41,317 nucleotides of DNA from contig JAZKZX010000029.1 in assembly GCA_045612925.1 (NCBI GenBank), positions 1 through 41,317 of the forward strand. Reading direction: 5' to 3'. This document shows, one piece after another, positions 39,701 through 41,317 of this stretch. The notes below the pieces were generated by a model. That model saw nothing but the letters and a program-made list of their open reading frames with translations. It was not told where the DNA came from and ran no database searches. This DNA is from UBA1189 sp045612925. GTDB taxonomy: Bacteria; Bacteroidota; Bacteroidia; Bacteroidales; Bacteroidaceae. Position 1 is the stretch's first letter. Each line of letters starts with the position of its first letter. Position numbers and translations under genes: made by a program.

Positions 39701-40649
39701 GATGATTGAAGGGGATGTATACCTTTACGCAACCTTCAATCGCGAGGCTGATACCGAATGGAGACTCGTATTCAACGATGAGTTCAATGCCGAGGATTAC
39801 TCACAGCCCGAGAGCGAGAAGTGGATGCGTTGTCAACGCCAAGGTGCTACATGGAACCGCTGGCTCAGCGATAGCGAGGAGGTCATCTACCTCGAAGATG
39901 GCGACCTCGTGGCACGCGCCATCCCCAATCCCGACAAGGCATCTGACCCCGTGGACATGATTACCGGAGGTATCAAGAGCATGGGTAAGTTTGGCTTCAC
40001 CTACGGCTATGTAGAAGCTCGTATCTACAACAACCTCTGGATAGGTAACTTCCCCGCCTTCTGGATGATGCCCGAAGACCAACATCTCGGATGGCCCGAC
40101 TGCGGTGAGATTGACATCTGGGAGGTTATCGACACCCAAAACACCTCATACCATACCATACATAGTAACTGGACCTATGATCTTGGTCACAAGGGTGAGC
40201 CCCAGTCAAGCTTCAATACTGGTTGCACCTATGACCGTTATCATACCTATGGCTTGGAGTGGGATGAGAAGACACTCATCTGGTACCTCGATGGTAAGGA
40301 GGTAGGTCGCTACACCAAGTCGACCAATCAGGATCACCTCGATCAAGGTCAGTGGCCCTTCGACAAGCACTTCCACCTCATCCTCAACCAGAGTGTAGGT
40401 AATAACGCTTGGGCCGCCAATGCTGATATCACCCACACCTATGAGACTCGCTTCGACTGGGTGCGCGTGTACCAGAAGGTGGGCATGAAGAATACCAATG
40501 GTGTAGTAGATGCCGTCGATGTAGTTGAAGTAGGCGATTCGGAGAACGAGGCTATCTATACCTTGCAGGGTGTGCGTGTGAACGGTCCGGTAGAGAGCCT
40601 CCCCAAGGGACTCTATATCGTAGGCGGCAAAAAGATTTTGGTGAAATGA
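36759..40649 (+). CDS. GH84-GH16 bifunctional secreted glycosidase
   Basis: A 1296-aa exported protein that joins two unrelated glycosidases. Signal peptide 1-20. Residues 25-150 are a GH20b-like N-terminal domain. The GH84 barrel (about 155-440) has DWPSIGDRGLVEGYYGNPYS and the catalytic pair D258-D259 (IFFDDINGAEQS), typical of beta-N-acetylglucosaminidases. A helical domain (440-600) follows, then two tandem related modules (605-750 and 760-893), a beta-sandwich-like linker and the GH16 domain (about 1003-1250) with nucleophile E1117, D1119 and acid/base E1122 (GEIDIWEVID). It ends with the YTLQGVRV...GLYIVGGKKILVK tail. GH16 specificity (laminarin, agar, or mucin-type endo-beta-galactosidase) cannot be decided from motifs; context favours host GlcNAc-containing glycans. 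Confidence 0.9.
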   Translation: MKKFCFSILATLITLGAAAQQTDIFPKPQQVKWGTEKAFDNTVAYTLVGAADADADAVALIGKHFATTNGAVSLTIGERGDAAVAAYESLIPAKSEGYYLSVSKNGVVIAGNDASGTYYGVQTFLQVASQPEVKAVTITDWPSIGDRGLVEGYYGNPYSDADRKSLHEFFGRTKMNVYIYGPKDDPYHRDRWREDYPAAEAARLSELAAVAAKHKVRFVWALHPGGDIQWNDADFKASINKLEKMYALGIRAFSIFFDDINGAEQSKGDKQAEYLNYLNENFVKKHTDVAPIIMCPTQYNKAYTGGNDTYLNALGNTLDKETHIMWTGNSVVDMIGKGDMEWVNARIKRNAYIWLNYPVTDYCRDHILMGPTFGNDLDIAPLLGGFVSNPMEYAEASKVSLYSIGDYCWNMEAYDADASWESALEYLMPEETEEFRLFCENNVDLGNNVHGLRRTNESPTFVEVKKNFDNLMNQGKTAEAVEGMREHFKLMGEAATTLMASKHNPALTTEITPWCQVMNYIALKGLELGTMYDALAEQEPEAFIESYLRYQALSEEQDAIRSRDFPGSIRVARPAVGTYNVLPFLEETLATLIATYKENHDYRLDVFPVQEIENGTYFIMHDGKYLTNQEEGTGTAPKFVEKRDDVKPQRQEWSISLDPETGRYKIVSRQDERYLNEKGEFTVSDATNPYEAAWHTYYILRLANGKYCIQNGGSAGNHFWTVSNSRMTKSGSTSLEADKFIFDLVPTSGKVVEAPFVPTHETYYIVDGGRYLTNTNPGGNGGIPEFKVVETPGEAQEWCFTIDEAGKNHYKITSKVDGRYINEYAKFGTNEYYPDWNTYLILTMGGMCSIQPTQKAQEDLKGERWWNVTGNILAIDYALTRSSSYVIEVVPKGTIIKSSNLRQFTENGCIDGVNNTALPTSVRSSRPLKVVLRGAPGYAAKGVTVRYGKNLDGDQFDADGNKQWDEGYVNAVNGKATIPGTMIEGDVYLYATFNREADTEWRLVFNDEFNAEDYSQPESEKWMRCQRQGATWNRWLSDSEEVIYLEDGDLVARAIPNPDKASDPVDMITGGIKSMGKFGFTYGYVEARIYNNLWIGNFPAFWMMPEDQHLGWPDCGEIDIWEVIDTQNTSYHTIHSNWTYDLGHKGEPQSSFNTGCTYDRYHTYGLEWDEKTLIWYLDGKEVGRYTKSTNQDHLDQGQWPFDKHFHLILNQSVGNNAWAANADITHTYETRFDWVRVYQKVGMKNTNGVVDAVDVVEVGDSENEAIYTLQGVRVNGPVESLPKGLYIVGGKKILVK

Positions 40650-40666
40650 TGTAATTAACTGATATT

Positions 40667-41317
40667 ATGAGAAAACTGCTAATTTCGCTTGCTGCACTTT
40701 TATTGCCAGCATGCATAATGGCTCAGAATCTGAGTGAAGAATACTATTATTATCTTCGTAATGTTTGGTATGGCAAGTATGCCGCCAGCAATATAGATGC
40801 CGTAGTGCCTATGGAAAAGGCAGAGGCAGATGCCTTCTTATGGCAAGTGGTGAAGAATGAGGATGGCACCGCCAACCTCATCAACAAAGCTACTGGAACA
40901 GCAGCTTATGTGAATGCCTCTGCCGCTGATCAGTCTGTTAAATTGGGACAAGAGTATGGATGGACACTCGAGGAGCGCACCATCGAAGGCAAGACGGGTA
41001 TCTGTATCATCGATGAATCGGGTAGCTATGGTTGGTACACCAATCCAAATTCGTGGAACTACATTTTGCTCAAGGACTTCTGGGGAGGCAACACTTGGTT
41101 GTTTGAGAAAACAACCATTGCTGTAGATGGAGAGAACGGTGATAGTGACAACAATAATAGCGGCAATACACCTGCCGACTTTATCGTCGACGGTACCACC
41201 TACCACATTCTCACACCGGATAGAAAACTGGCAATGACTAACCGTGATGTTCCCACACACGATGCATTGCTCTATATGGATGCGGTAAATAATGAGTCGG
41301 TAGGACAACAGTGGACC
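40667..41317 (+). CDS. Third secreted protein of the operon, C terminus cut by the window
   Basis: ATG at 40667 opens a frame that stays open to the window end (217 codons). Signal peptide MRKLLISLAALLLPACIMAQ, then residues 26-150 that closely match the C-terminal module of the GH20 enzyme (YYYYLRNVW-GKYAA, LINKATGTAAY, WTLEERT-GKTGICI, GWYTNPNSWNYILLKDFWGG). After a linker rich in N, D and G a second domain begins (TTYHILTPDRKLAMTNRDVP) that resembles the trefoil-like modules of the two preceding enzymes. The cysteine at residue 16 precedes the likely cleavage site, so a lipoprotein is possible but less likely. The catalytic part, if any, lies outside the window. It starts 17 bp after the GH84-GH16 stop, so it is in the same operon. 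Confidence 0.85.
   Translation, partial: MRKLLISLAALLLPACIMAQNLSEEYYYYLRNVWYGKYAASNIDAVVPMEKAEADAFLWQVVKNEDGTANLINKATGTAAYVNASAADQSVKLGQEYGWTLEERTIEGKTGICIIDESGSYGWYTNPNSWNYILLKDFWGGNTWLFEKTTIAVDGENGDSDNNNSGNTPADFIVDGTTYHILTPDRKLAMTNRDVPTHDALLYMDAVNNESVGQQWT

Noticed and set aside
40667..41317. SusD-like or SusC-like gene at the right edge
   Set aside because: The visible 217 residues show a signal peptide and a module shared with the GH20 enzyme, with no SusC plug or SusD helical features.

Overview
This window looks like chromosome from a gut-type Bacteroidales bacterium (phylum Bacteroidota). The evidence is a very long SecA (1099 aa) ending in a zinc-binding SEC-C tail, promoters of the Bacteroidota type (TTTG, about 20 bp, then TAnnTTTG), almost no Shine-Dalgarno sequences in the core genes, and secreted glycosidases ending in the short YDLxGRRV...GxYIxNGxKxLxK tails common in this order. 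I cannot name the genus from sequence alone.

Region 1 (1-9455) is housekeeping: the edge of a leftward membrane protein (probably SPFH/band 7), a YciO/Sua5-family protein, a PIF1-like helicase with a C-terminal HRDC domain, secA, a small outer-membrane beta-barrel-like protein, and recG.

Region 2 (9754-17468) is a tRNA-Arg(CCU) gene carrying an integrated element of about 7.6 kb. The last 12 bases of the tRNA plus 2 bases are repeated (15-bp CTCATCGGGGGTACT) at 9813-9827 and 17454-17468, giving attL and attR. Inside are a tyrosine integrase next to attR, an unknown protein translationally coupled to it, a control region with helically phased TACGGCAA boxes, a leftward replication operon (excisionase-like HTH, winged HTH, DUF6291-like protein, DnaB helicase, RusA-like resolvase, two small proteins), a divergently transcribed Cro-like repressor, and two small genes near attL. 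No large terminase, portal, capsid, tail or conjugation genes are present, so the element resembles a minimal phage satellite or cryptic integrative element. Two related 25-bp direct repeats, one just inside each end, look like integrase arm-binding sites; the right one abuts the int promoter and overlaps an outward promoter aimed at the neighbouring host transporter gene.

Region 3 (17530-32231) is core genome: a DASS-family anion transporter, a TamB-like envelope protein, an overlapping three-gene lipid-type module (CDP-alcohol phosphatidyltransferase, flippase-like membrane protein, HAD hydrolase), then a leftward group (small membrane protein, OmpH/Skp-like lipoprotein, transketolase, RpiB, RsmG), then a rightward PepD-type dipeptidase. 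Good intrinsic terminators mark most of the boundaries.

Region 4 (32232-41317) begins with a 971-bp gene-free stretch rich in inverted and direct repeats, followed by a rightward operon of secreted proteins: a multidomain GH20 beta-hexosaminidase, a rare-looking fusion of a GH84 beta-N-acetylglucosaminidase with a GH16 endoglycanase in one 1296-aa chain, and the start of a third secreted protein that runs off the window. The third protein begins with a module of about 125 residues that is also the C-terminal module of the GH20 enzyme. The combination suggests attack on N-acetylglucosamine-containing host glycans (mucin or keratan-type chains), although no SusC/SusD pair is in view.
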